A DNA stretch of 64,000 nucleotides. Source: Pantoea rwandensis (GTDB lineage: Bacteria; Pseudomonadota; Gammaproteobacteria; Enterobacterales; Enterobacteriaceae). Each line of letters opens with the position of its first letter. Positions within the stretch are counted from its first letter, which is position 1. Of this stretch, positions 19,261 through 27,131 are shown one piece after another. The position numbers and the translations under genes were made by a program. The stretch is from assembly GCF_000759475.1 (NCBI RefSeq), contig NZ_CP009454.1:2604001-2668000 (forward strand), read 5' to 3'. The notes under the pieces were generated by a model. The model was not told the origin of the DNA, searched no databases, and was given only the letters and a program-made list of their open reading frames with translations.

Positions 19261-19740
19261 TTATTTAGCCGCTTTTTTCGCTTTGTGATGCTTTTTAGCA
19301 GCCTGAGCTTTCTGTGCAGCTGGTTTGGTTACTTTTTTGTGGTGCTTTTTAGCAGCCTGAGCTTTCTGTGCAGCTGGCTTGGTTGCTTTTTTGTGGTGCT
19401 TTTTAGCAGCCTGGGCTTTCTGTGCAGCTGGCTTGGTTGCTTTTTTGTGGTGCTTTTTAGCAGCCTGGGCTTTCTGTGCAGCTGGCTTGGTTGCTTTTTT
19501 GTGGTGCTTTTTAGCAGCCTGAGCTTTCTGAGCAGCTGGTGCTTTCTTCGCTACTTTTTTGTGTTTCTTAGCTGCCTGAGCTTTCTGGGCAACTTTCTTA
19601 TGATGAACTGCTTTGTGCTTAACAGGTGCTGCGGTAGTGGTAGCGGCAGCAGCCGGAGCAGCTGTAGTGGTCTCAGCAGCGAAAGCAACAGAAGACATAC
19701 CCATAGCAGCGGCGATCACCAGTGCAACTAATTTTTTCAT
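19261..19740 (-). CDS. asr: Acid shock protein Asr with expanded tandem repeats
   Basis: 159 residues; E. coli Asr is about 102. The signal peptide is residues 1-21 ([21 protein letters not shown]), then an AT-rich (Ala/Thr) spacer, then an extremely basic K/H/A-rich repeat region. The 18-residue unit [18 protein letters not shown] occurs about four times nearly perfectly with degenerate copies at both ends. At DNA level units start at 19290, 19344, 19398, 19452 and 19506 (54-bp period). Asr is a periplasmic, intrinsically disordered acid-induced protein; E. coli Asr is proteolytically processed and supports survival at moderate acidity, with chaperone-like activity reported. An RstA box lies about 105 bp upstream. 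The long open frame on the opposite strand is a by-product of the repeats. Confidence 0.95.
   Translation of the reverse strand: MKKLVALVIAAAMGMSSVAFAAETTTAAPAAAATTTAAPVKHKAVHHKKVAQKAQAAKKHKKVAKKAPAAQKAQAAKKHHKKATKPAAQKAQAAKKHHKKATKPAAQKAQAAKKHHKKATKPAAQKAQAAKKHHKKVTKPAAQKAQAAKKHHKAKKAAK
19290..19559. repeat. 54-bp tandem repeat inside asr
   Basis: Five consecutive 54-bp units, the inner ones nearly identical even at synonymous positions. The first carries GTTAC and the next GTTGC at the same place; the last unit (19506) diverges. Such identity is typical of recent expansion by slippage or unequal recombination, so copy number may vary between strains. Confidence 0.9.
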
Positions 19741-19844
19741 CGCAAAATCCTCGAACTATTTTTTCATGTGTAGCCCACTGCGGGGCCGGTGAAAGAACTA
19801 TATGAAAAACAATTCGGTCTTTCCGTGAGGCATTGGTATCGGCG

Positions 19845-19858
19845 TGTAACGGAATGTA
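19845..19858 (-). promoter_or_regulatory. RstA box upstream of asr
   Basis: The minus strand reads TACATTCCGTTACA. The RstA consensus is TACATNTNGTTACA, so only one defined position differs. It lies 105 bp before the asr start, and rstAB are encoded 2 kb away. In E. coli RstA activates asr through such a site under acid conditions. Confidence 0.8.
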
Positions 19859-19884
19859 CAAAGGCGGGTAAAGGAAGTGAAAAG

Positions 19885-19903
19885 GGCGGCCCATCAGGCC
19901 GCC
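19885..19903 (-). terminator. Terminator of the rstA-rstB-M32 operon
   Basis: The perfect GGCGGCC / GGCCGCC stem with a 5-nt loop is followed on the minus strand by CTTTTC, just beyond the M32 carboxypeptidase stop. It separates that operon from the asr promoter region. Confidence 0.75.
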
Positions 19904-19910
19904 GCGCAGT

Positions 19911-21401
19911 TTACTCAGAGAGATAGCGTTGTTCAAGGTGCTGACGGAAATAGTGCGGATTCAGCGTTTCACCCGTGGCATTCACCAACAGTTGCTGCGT
20001 CGGGAAGCGGCTGCCGTGCTGCCAGATGTTCTGCTGTAACCAATCAAACACCGGCTGCAACTCTCCGTTACGGATCAGATCATCCACTTGTGGGATAGCG
20101 CGCTTCACTGCCTGGAACAGCTGGGCGGCGTACATGGCACCCAGCGTGTACGTCGGGAAGTACCCAAAGGCGCCATCGGTCCAGTGAATGTCTTGCATGC
20201 AGCCATCGCGGTAGTTGCCACGCGTATCCATTCCCAGAGACTGCTGCATTTTCTCATCCCACAGCGCGGGGATGTCATCAACTTCAATCTCGCCTTCAAT
20301 CAACGCACGTTCGATTTCGTAACGCAGAATCACATGTGCTGGATAGCTCAGTTCATCGGCATCCACGCGGATAAAGCCCGGCTTCACGCGTTGTGTCTGA
20401 CGAACAAAGTTATCCAGCGCTAATGCAGGCTGGTCACCCATCAGGGCGACGACCTGCGGATGAATATGCTGCAGGAACGCCTTGCTGCGGCCCAACTGCA
20501 TCTCCATGAACAGGCTTTGTGATTCATGCATGGCGGTCGATCGCGCATGTGCCACCGGTTGTCCACGCCATTGCTGCGGTAAATTCTGCTCGTAACGTGC
20601 GTGGCCGGTTTCGTGGATCACGCCCATCATCGCACTCAGGAAATCGTTCTCATTGTAACGTGTGGTAATGCGCACATCTTCTGGCACGCCACCACAGAAG
20701 GGGTGAGCGCTGACATCCAGGCGGCCATGGTTGAAATCGAAGCCCAGCGTTTTCATCACACTCAAACCGAGTTGCTTTTGCGCTTCAATGGCAAAGGGAC
20801 CCACCGGCGCCGCGATAGCAGTTTTCTGCTGTTTCTCGACGGCTTTTTGCAGCAGTGCGGGCAGCCAGCTTTTCAACTCGCCAAAGGTACTGTCGAGTTG
20901 CGCACTGGTCATGCCGGGTTCGAACACATCCAGCAGCGCGTCATACCGAGACACACCCAGTGCATCGGCGCGCAGTTGTGCTTCTTCACGGCTGAGTTTC
21001 ACCACTTCTTTCAGGTTAGCCGAGAAGCCTTGCCAGTCATTGGCGGGGCGTTGTTGACGCCAGGCATGCTCACAACGCGAACCGGCCAGCGATTTGGCTT
21101 CGACTAATGAAGCGGGCAGAATCGTTGCCTGTTGCCAGGCACGCTGCATTTCGCTCAGGTTAGCTTGCTCAACATCGTTCAACGATTCTTGCTGAGCGGC
21201 ATCGAACAGGCCGCCGAGGCGTTTATCGGTCAACAGTTCATGCATAAACACGCTGAGTTCCGCCATGGCTTCACCGCGCGCCTGGCTGCCGCCGGGTGGC
21301 ATCGTGGTTTGCATATCGACACCGGCGATAGCCCCAAGATGGCCAAAGCGCGCCAGGCGCTGGAAAGTTTTGCTAAGTTCCTGATAAGCAGAAGTCACCA
21401 T
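19911..21401 (-). CDS. M32-family zinc carboxypeptidase
   Basis: 496 residues, the usual length of carboxypeptidase Taq-type enzymes, which remove C-terminal residues broadly in the cytoplasm. The HExxH zinc motif is HETGH (VIHETGHARYEQ near residue 268), with the third-ligand region THAM/HESQSLFMEMQLGR about 30 residues later. Other family blocks are PHPFCGG-like SAHPFCGGVPEDVRITTRYNE and the C-terminal LGAMYAAQLF. The ATG follows AAGGAG and lies 9 bp after the true rstB stop, so it is very probably the third gene of an rstA-rstB operon. E. coli K-12 has no M32 gene here. A terminator follows at once. Confidence 0.9.
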   Translation of the reverse strand: MVTSAYQELSKTFQRLARFGHLGAIAGVDMQTTMPPGGSQARGEAMAELSVFMHELLTDKRLGGLFDAAQQESLNDVEQANLSEMQRAWQQATILPASLVEAKSLAGSRCEHAWRQQRPANDWQGFSANLKEVVKLSREEAQLRADALGVSRYDALLDVFEPGMTSAQLDSTFGELKSWLPALLQKAVEKQQKTAIAAPVGPFAIEAQKQLGLSVMKTLGFDFNHGRLDVSAHPFCGGVPEDVRITTRYNENDFLSAMMGVIHETGHARYEQNLPQQWRGQPVAHARSTAMHESQSLFMEMQLGRSKAFLQHIHPQVVALMGDQPALALDNFVRQTQRVKPGFIRVDADELSYPAHVILRYEIERALIEGEIEVDDIPALWDEKMQQSLGMDTRGNYRDGCMQDIHWTDGAFGYFPTYTLGAMYAAQLFQAVKRAIPQVDDLIRNGELQPVFDWLQQNIWQHGSRFPTQQLLVNATGETLNPHYFRQHLEQRYLSE

Positions 21402-21410
21402 TAAAGCTCC

Positions 21411-22720
21411 TTATGACGGTAAACGGGGCGAAATATCTCGCAAGGGTAGATCAACCGGCCAGCAGAAGCGAACGCAGGCGCCACCAAGCGGACTGCTCTC
21501 AATAGTGACATGTCCCTGCAGTGCCTGAGCAATGGAGTGGACAATTGCCAGCCCAAGGCCGCAGCCACCGGTCGCGCGATCCCGACTGGGATCGAGACGA
21601 ACAAAAGGTTCGAACACGCGCGCGCGTTCTTCGGGGGGATACCCGGCCCATCATCTTCGACCTGTAAATTACCAATGGCGCCGTCAAACCACAGGCTAAC
21701 GCGCAGCCGCTGCTGGGCATAACGCAGCGCATTGTTCACCAGATTGTCCAGAACGCGCTCCATCAGACGGGTATCGGCGGATCCCACATTCTCAAGTTGC
21801 GGAATATCCAGGGCGATATGTGCCTGCGGATTCATGGTTTGTACATCTTCGATATGCACTCGCAGCCACTGCGCCAAATCAAACGATTGAAGGTTGAGAT
21901 CGACACGCGGGCGGTCAAGGCGCGCATAGGTTAACAGCTCTTCTATCAGACTCTCTAACTGGCCGACATCGCGGTTCAACGCAGCGGACTCGGCGTCACT
22001 GAGGTTATCGCTCATTTCCAGGCGATAGCGCAGTCGAACCAGCGGTGTCCTTAACTCGTGGGCGATGCCATCAATCAGCTGTTTTTTGCTGGCGACCAGC
22101 GTATTGATATTGTCCGCCATCTGGTTAAACGCCACGCCCAGGCTGTGCAGACTCGAGGTACTTTCAAAATGGGTACGCACATCCAACTCACCGCGACCAA
22201 AACGTTGCGCGGCTTTTTCCAGCCGCTGCATCTCTTGCCAGTGCGGTCGTAGCCAGATAAACACCGGCAGCGCCAAAGACATGCCGATAAACGCCAGCAG
22301 CGCGATATCCAGAATGCGCATTTGATGCAGATAAAACAGATAAGGGATCGGGCCGACCGACAGCACATAATGGCTGCGCGGTATGTGCTGCAGGAAGGTG
22401 TATTGATCGTCAAGTGCGACGATCTCACCGGCGCGCAGGCGGCGCATATCAGGCTCATCCAGCTGATATTTACTCATCGGTTCGATATGCAGCTCAAACG
22501 ACAAGTCGAGATCGAGATTGCGGATGGTTTTATTCCAGTCACGCGGGGGGATCTCGCGCAATTCACTGCGCATTAAAAACAGCGAACTCGCCATCAAATC
22601 GTTCATTGACTGGCGGCCCGCACGCTCAGCGGTAAACTTGTAGACCAGCCCCACCAGCAAGGTCATCACCAGAAAGCAGACGAACAGCAGTAGATAGAAC
22701 TGGATAAAGAGTTTTCTCAT
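21411..22720 (-). pseudogene. rstB: RstB sensor histidine kinase, frameshifted in a G6/C6 run
   Basis: RstB is the inner-membrane sensor of the RstAB system (low Mg2+ and acid; PhoP-linked in E. coli). The first 360 residues are intact: two membrane helices (about 10-30 and 135-155), HAMP, H-box DGIAHELRTPLVRLRY near 220, N-box VLDNLVNNALRYA, and G1 box VEDDGPGIPP. Directly after GIPP the frame changes at the run of six Gs, 21633-21638 (plus strand). As written the protein runs on as unrelated sequence to 21401. Adding one base to the run restores EERARVFEPFVRLDPSRD and the G2 box GGCGLGLAIVHS to a stop at 21411. The lesion removes the F and G2 boxes of the ATPase domain, so the kinase should be dead unless the run slips or the base was missed in sequencing. 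The start overlaps the rstA stop by 4 bp. Confidence 0.85.
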
Positions 22721-23442
22721 GCGGAGCGGGTATCCCAGGCCTGAGGCGCGAACAGGTAACCTTTATTGCGGATGGTTTTGATACGAAACGGCTCGGTGGC
22801 ACTGTCATACAGTTTTTTGCGCAGGCGAGAGATCGCCACATCAATACTGCGATCCATGCCGTCATAGCTCACCCCTCGCAAGGTTTTCAGCAACGCATCA
22901 CGATTCAGAATCTGGCCTGCATGCGTGGCCAGCTCCCACAGCAGATCAAAATCGGCGGTGGAGAGGGTGATGTTTTCATCAAACAGCGTGACCTGGCGAT
23001 TGAGGGAGTCGATAGTCAGCGAACCAAAACGCAGTACCCGTTGCGAACTCTGAATGGCTGGCGCGACTTCGGGCTGGGAACCCTGCGCCTGACGCAAATG
23101 CAGACGCAAACGTGCCAGCAAAACAGCGGGCGGTGTGGTTTTCAGAATGTAGTCATTGGCACCCATTTCCAGCGCCAGAATGTGGTTCATGTCGCTGTCC
23201 AGCGATGTCAGCAGCACAATCGGCCCAGACCAGTGCGCACGCAAATCGCGACAGACTGTCATGCCATCTTTGCCAGGCAACATGATATCCAGCAGCACCA
23301 GGTCGGGATCGGCATTGAGAATAGTGGCTTCAGCGCGGTCACCGCGCGTTTCTACAGTCACTTCAATATCGTGGCGGCCAAGGTAGGCGGCGATCAGTTC
23401 GCCGACTTCCGGCTCATCTTCCACATAGACAATTCTGTTCAT
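22717..23442 (-). CDS. rstA: RstA response regulator, OmpR/PhoB family
   Basis: 241 residues. The receiver domain has the acidic pocket VEDEPE and phospho-acceptor Asp52 in LVLLDIMLPGKDG, with the conserved Lys in DYILK. After a linker of about 25 residues the winged-helix DNA-binding domain runs from about 135 to the end (LTLSTADFDLLWELA, SIDVAISRLRKKL, IRNKGYLFAP). It partners RstB (4-bp overlap), and an RstA box lies before asr 3 kb downstream. In E. coli RstA also acts on feoB, csgD and narG. The gene is intact, so it could still act by other phosphodonors or at basal level despite the rstB lesion. Confidence 0.95.
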   Translation of the reverse strand: MNRIVYVEDEPEVGELIAAYLGRHDIEVTVETRGDRAEATILNADPDLVLLDIMLPGKDGMTVCRDLRAHWSGPIVLLTSLDSDMNHILALEMGANDYILKTTPPAVLLARLRLHLRQAQGSQPEVAPAIQSSQRVLRFGSLTIDSLNRQVTLFDENITLSTADFDLLWELATHAGQILNRDALLKTLRGVSYDGMDRSIDVAISRLRKKLYDSATEPFRIKTIRNKGYLFAPQAWDTRSA

Positions 23443-23618
23443 ATTTCACTGCGAGTGATGAGAATGGCATCAGCATAACTTTTCCTGGTCCTGAGCTCTA
23501 CGCTATCGCACGAAATATCCCTGGCTGACTGGTATGTTTACCGTGAAATGTGCCATTATTAGCGGCGCGTTGTAGCGCAAGGTTCGGAACCGTAACGAAA
23601 ACCAGGAGGAGTGCGAGG

Positions 23619-24032
23619 GTGTCTGATAAAGAGCTGGCTTCAGCCGGATACAGTGACCGCATCTGCTTCAATTACAGCGATTTTCTTTCTGCTTCCTGCA
23701 AAAAACGCTGGAGTTTCGTTGACGCTATTTACGGCGTGATGCCGATTTTTGGCATGGTCACGCGCAAGTCCGCTCACGGCTTAGCCGCAAGTGACGATCA
23801 TTTGAAAGAATTAGCATTACAAATCATTTCAACGCAGGTCAGCGACGAGATAAATATCGCACGACTGATTACCCTCGCGGAACAACAGCACATCAGCCGT
23901 TTTGACATCCAACTGCCTTATCCGTTGTCAGAAGATCAGCTGGACGCGATTCATCAGGAATACCGTAAAGCGCTGAATCTGACACAGCAGGATGACCTGC
24001 TGTGCGTCTCAATCCCGGTTCAACCTCACTAA
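23619..24032 (+). CDS. Unrecognised 137-aa protein
   Basis: I do not recognise this protein. The GTG start is chosen because AGGAGGA lies eight bases upstream; an in-frame upstream start would add about 23 low-quality residues. The N-terminal half has an aromatic/Cys stretch (DRICFNYSDFLSASCKKRW) and a hydrophobic segment (FVDAIYGVMPIFGMV). The second half looks helical (DDHLKELALQIISTQVSDEIN, ITLAEQQHISRFDIQLPYPLS). The ending (DDLLCVSIPVQ) is not charged. It is divergent from rstA with a 176-bp shared upstream region. It ends with TAA immediately abutting the ydgI stop (zero gap). Confidence 0.75.
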   Translation: MSDKELASAGYSDRICFNYSDFLSASCKKRWSFVDAIYGVMPIFGMVTRKSAHGLAASDDHLKELALQIISTQVSDEINIARLITLAEQQHISRFDIQLPYPLSEDQLDAIHQEYRKALNLTQQDDLLCVSIPVQPH

Positions 24033-25424
24033 TTACTGCGTAAGCTGCCACATCGCTGGCAGTGCTGCCGCAATCAGTAATCCAATCGCGATGCGCTCAA
24101 GTTGTGACAGCACTTTGTTGCCACGGCCGCCGCGTCGCGCATACAGGAACAGCAGTAATCCCGGCGCGTACAGCACCACAGACAGCAGCAGATGCAGCGG
24201 ACCTGAAGCATAAAGCAGCCAGAATCCATAAGCACTGGCACCGACTCCGACCGACATCGCCAGCGGATTTTTTTGTCCGCGAACCACTTTAATTAAATAC
24301 AGGCCCACCAGCAGATATGGCACCAGAATCATCTCTGACGCGATGGTCAGCAGCGTATTGTAATCCGCGCCCGTGACCGCAATCAGGATCAGACAAACCT
24401 GCACGCTGCCGTTGGTGAGCCACAACGAAGCGGCTGGCGAATTGTGACGATTCTGTCGCGCAATGCTGCGGGGGAAAGCCCCTTGCTGTGCAGCGAGAAA
24501 AGGGACTTCTGCCGCCATAATTGTCCAGCTCAAATACGCGCCACACACGGAAATAATCAGACCCACCGCAATCACCGTATTACCCCAATGCCCCAACAGA
24601 TGCTGCATCAAGCCGGCCATGGAGGGATTTCGCATTTGCGCCAGCTCTGCACGCGGCACCACGCCCAGTGCAAGCAGGGTCACCAGTAAGTAAACCAGCA
24701 GTGCCGCGATAACCGCCAGCATGGTGGCGCGTCCCACATCTTTCTTATGACGTGCCCGCGCGGAGACTACCACGGCGCCTTCCACACCAATGAAGACCCA
24801 CAAGGTAATCAACATGGTCTGCTTGACTTGCTGCCATAGTGGCTGGCCTAGCGCGACGCCGCTGAAGTCAAAGTGGAAGCGATCGTAGTTAAATGCGAGC
24901 AAAGCCAACACCACAAACAGCAGCAGCGGTACCAGTTTCCCCAGGGTAGCGAGCAGGTTGATGCTGGCAGCTGTTTGCACGCCTCGTAACACCAACCAGT
25001 GCACCAGCCATAAAAGTACCGATGCACCGAGCATCGCTTGCCAGGTATTGCCATCGCCAAATACCACGTGGTCAGGCGAATCGGTGAAGAAACTCAGCGC
25101 TGAAAAGACGATCACCAGATAAGAAACGTTGGCGATGACCGCACAGAGCCAGTAACCCCATGCGGAACAAAATCCGACTAACTCACCAAATCCGGCGCGT
25201 GCATAGGTAAAAATCCCGCCGTCCAGTTCGGGTTTTAAGCGCGTCAGCAGCAGCATGGCCAGCGCGAGAAACAGGATGCCGACACCGGTGATCAGCCAGC
25301 CAATCAGCAGTGCAGCGGGACCGGCGACGGCAGCCATATTTTGCGGCAGGCTAAATACACCCGCACCGAGCATGGAGCTGAGTACCAGCGCGGTGAGCGC
25401 GCTCAGACCTAATTTTTTATCCAA
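24033..25424 (-). CDS. ydgI: YdgI, APC-family amino-acid antiporter
   Basis: 463 residues with about 12-13 membrane helices. The start MDKKLGLSALTALVLSSMLGAGVFSLPQ is almost the E. coli YdgI sequence and carries the APC-family TM1 glycine motif (GAGVF). The long central match is LWVFIGVEGAVVVSARAR. The family is the basic amino acid/polyamine antiporters (ArcD-like arginine/ornithine exchange); the substrate for YdgI itself is not proven. It is followed convergently by the unknown gene at 23619 with no gap. Confidence 0.93.
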   Translation of the reverse strand: MDKKLGLSALTALVLSSMLGAGVFSLPQNMAAVAGPAALLIGWLITGVGILFLALAMLLLTRLKPELDGGIFTYARAGFGELVGFCSAWGYWLCAVIANVSYLVIVFSALSFFTDSPDHVVFGDGNTWQAMLGASVLLWLVHWLVLRGVQTAASINLLATLGKLVPLLLFVVLALLAFNYDRFHFDFSGVALGQPLWQQVKQTMLITLWVFIGVEGAVVVSARARHKKDVGRATMLAVIAALLVYLLVTLLALGVVPRAELAQMRNPSMAGLMQHLLGHWGNTVIAVGLIISVCGAYLSWTIMAAEVPFLAAQQGAFPRSIARQNRHNSPAASLWLTNGSVQVCLILIAVTGADYNTLLTIASEMILVPYLLVGLYLIKVVRGQKNPLAMSVGVGASAYGFWLLYASGPLHLLLSVVLYAPGLLLFLYARRGGRGNKVLSQLERIAIGLLIAAALPAMWQLTQ

Positions 25425-25635
25425 AACACCATTCCTGGACAGCAGAGTATGCTGGGTAGTGACGATTCCGCTGGAGTGTAACGTGGCAATTGGCCGGTTT
25501 TGAAACGGAATACCCTGAAAATAGGCGAAGGATTTTACGGAGAGCGAAAAGGGAAGGCAATGCAGGATTATGCAGATCTGCGCACAGACTATGCAAACAG
25601 ATGAGCAGGGCGACGAAAGCCGCCCCGCAAGGGAA

Positions 25636-26592
25636 TTACTTGAACAGATCCGCGGTCACGGTCAGGTTGCCACCGCTTTGGTTCGACCACTGACGCGTGA
25701 TGTGGTAGTACTTCGCACCTTTTTCCACGGCACGTTTGCCCACAGCATCAGAGATCTCTGTTGGCGTACCGAAGTGGTCAGAGAAGGTGATGGTATCAAA
25801 CGGCTGCATCTGTGCCGCAGTAATCGCATTCACTTCCTGCACGCTACGGCCATCCGCCAGTTTCACCGTATAACGTTCACCGGTGGAGCTTTGCGTTTCA
25901 AAGAAACGGCCTACGCTACGACTTGGCGTATCAGAAGAGGCAACGCCAGGGATAGCCACTTTCTTCGCTTCTGCACCGCCCGCGGCTAAAGCGGCTTTAC
26001 CGGCTTCAGAATCGGCTGGGATGGAATCGGAGACGCTCTGCACTTTGCGCTCTGGTGCATCGGCTTTATAAACATAAGCCGTCACGTACTGGTTGCCGCC
26101 GTTGTTAGCATCAACCTGACGCACAATAAAGAAGGAAGCTGCGCCTTTGTCTTTCGCTTTTTTAGCGATCGCTTCATTCACATCAGGCTGGCTGGAGAAA
26201 AAGCCATTGACGGAAACCGTGTCGAATGGCTCTAAACGATAGGCTTCCGCTTTCGGCAGTTCTTTAACACCGCTGAACTTACGGTATTGAGTGGACTCAT
26301 CCGCCTTAGGGGCATTCGCTTTGTACAAATCTGCGGTGACGCGCCAGTTGCCGCCGTTACCGTTAGTATCGTTGATACCCTGCACATAGAAGGAGTCAGC
26401 GCCTTTTTCATCGGCTGCTTTGGAGATGGCATCGGTGGCATCGCCAATAGCATTAAAGCGACCGTTGATATTAATACGTTTGAATGGCTTCAACGCGGCC
26501 GCTTGTTCTGGCGTCAACTCTTTGGCGGCAAATGCATTTGCTGCCAGCAGTGATAACAAGGTGGTCGCCAGAATGGTGTTCTTCAGCTTCAT
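25636..26592 (-). CDS. ydgH: YdgH, periplasmic protein with three DUF1471 domains
   Basis: 318 residues (E. coli 314). The signal peptide is residues 1-22 (LATTLLSLLAANAFA|AKEL). Three DUF1471/BhsA-McbA-type repeats are seen: about 30-95 (FKRINING...GADSFYVQG...WRVTADLYK), 115-180 (FDTVSVNGFF...GAASFFIVRQ...VTAYVYK) and 255-318 (FDTITFSDHFG...GAKYYHITRQ...LTVTADLFK). Single-domain members act in envelope stress, copper response and biofilm control; YdgH is implicated in outer-membrane phospholipid homeostasis and fimbrial phenotypes in related bacteria. AAGGA precedes the ATG. It is divergent from pntAB across a 540-bp gap. Confidence 0.95.
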   Translation of the reverse strand: MKLKNTILATTLLSLLAANAFAAKELTPEQAAALKPFKRININGRFNAIGDATDAISKAADEKGADSFYVQGINDTNGNGGNWRVTADLYKANAPKADESTQYRKFSGVKELPKAEAYRLEPFDTVSVNGFFSSQPDVNEAIAKKAKDKGAASFFIVRQVDANNGGNQYVTAYVYKADAPERKVQSVSDSIPADSEAGKAALAAGGAEAKKVAIPGVASSDTPSRSVGRFFETQSSTGERYTVKLADGRSVQEVNAITAAQMQPFDTITFSDHFGTPTEISDAVGKRAVEKGAKYYHITRQWSNQSGGNLTVTADLFK

Positions 26593-26760
26593 AAAAATGA
26601 TCCTTCGCCTTACGCAAAATGAGTACGAAAACGTGCTGGACTCTTGATGTATAACAGATTAGCCGCTGATTATTGCATGTAATAATCAACCTGTCTCAGC
26701 CAATTTATGCGCATAAGATTGACAATCTCCGCAATTTATTCATCGACATGTCATTTACCT

Positions 26761-26814
26761 ATGCTATGGCTTTTTTTTGACCGCTTTACCACTTATTCTG
26801 GTAACACATAGCAT
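26761..26814. repeat. Nested inverted repeat
   Basis: The outer arms ATGCTATG (26761-26768) and CATAGCAT (26807-26814) enclose inner arms TTACCA (26786-26791) and TGGTAA (26799-26804) with a 7-nt loop. A T8 run lies between the left arms. It could be a structured transcript element, a decayed terminator or an operator. Confidence 0.5.
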
Positions 26815-27055
26815 CATAATAGTTAACGTATTGTTAAATAAAGGTTTTTAAAAACACTAAATTCGACATGACACGATTTTGCGCAGCAGAATATTTTTTA
26901 TTATGTCGCAAAACTAGTGGCAAAACGTGGCATTCAATCTTTGCATCTGAATATTAGTGTGAATGTCATAAGTGTGCGTTATCGCTGTGGATCACTTTTC
27001 ACATTTTCAGTAGGTTATAAAGACTTTGTTACATTGCGCATTTTGCTCATAAAAA

Positions 27056-27074
27056 GCTGAAACGCTGTTTCAGC
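27056..27074 (+). promoter_or_regulatory. Inverted repeat upstream of pntA
   Basis: GCTGAAAC-gct-GTTTCAGC is a perfect 8-bp-arm palindrome, 57 bp before the pntA ATG and preceded by AAAAA. It may be a leader hairpin or operator; no U-run follows it. Confidence 0.5.
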
Positions 27075-27131
27075 CTTATGGGCTTGTGCCACTTACAGAA
27101 CCTCATCCTTTAATTGTTGAAAGGAAACAGT

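Larger units (their letters stand above)
26593..27131. other. Long AT-rich ydgH-pntA divergent intergenic region
   Basis: 540 bp without a gene, holding the promoters of ydgH and pntAB. A perfect palindrome GATTATT-N6-AATAATC (26668-26687) lies 76 bp before ydgH. A nested pair of inverted repeats lies at 26761-26814, and a hairpin at 27056-27074 before pntA. I could not assign a protein to any of these sites. Confidence 0.6.

Noticed and set aside
19285..19731. 148-codon plus-strand frame opposite asr, hydrophobic and repetitive
   Set aside because: Produced by reading the K/A-rich asr repeats backwards; no start signal and fully explained by asr.
24030..24035. Zero-gap stop codons of convergent genes (also at 32800-32805)
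   Set aside because: Compact, but seen twice in the window and common in enterobacterial genomes; not evidence of a special system.
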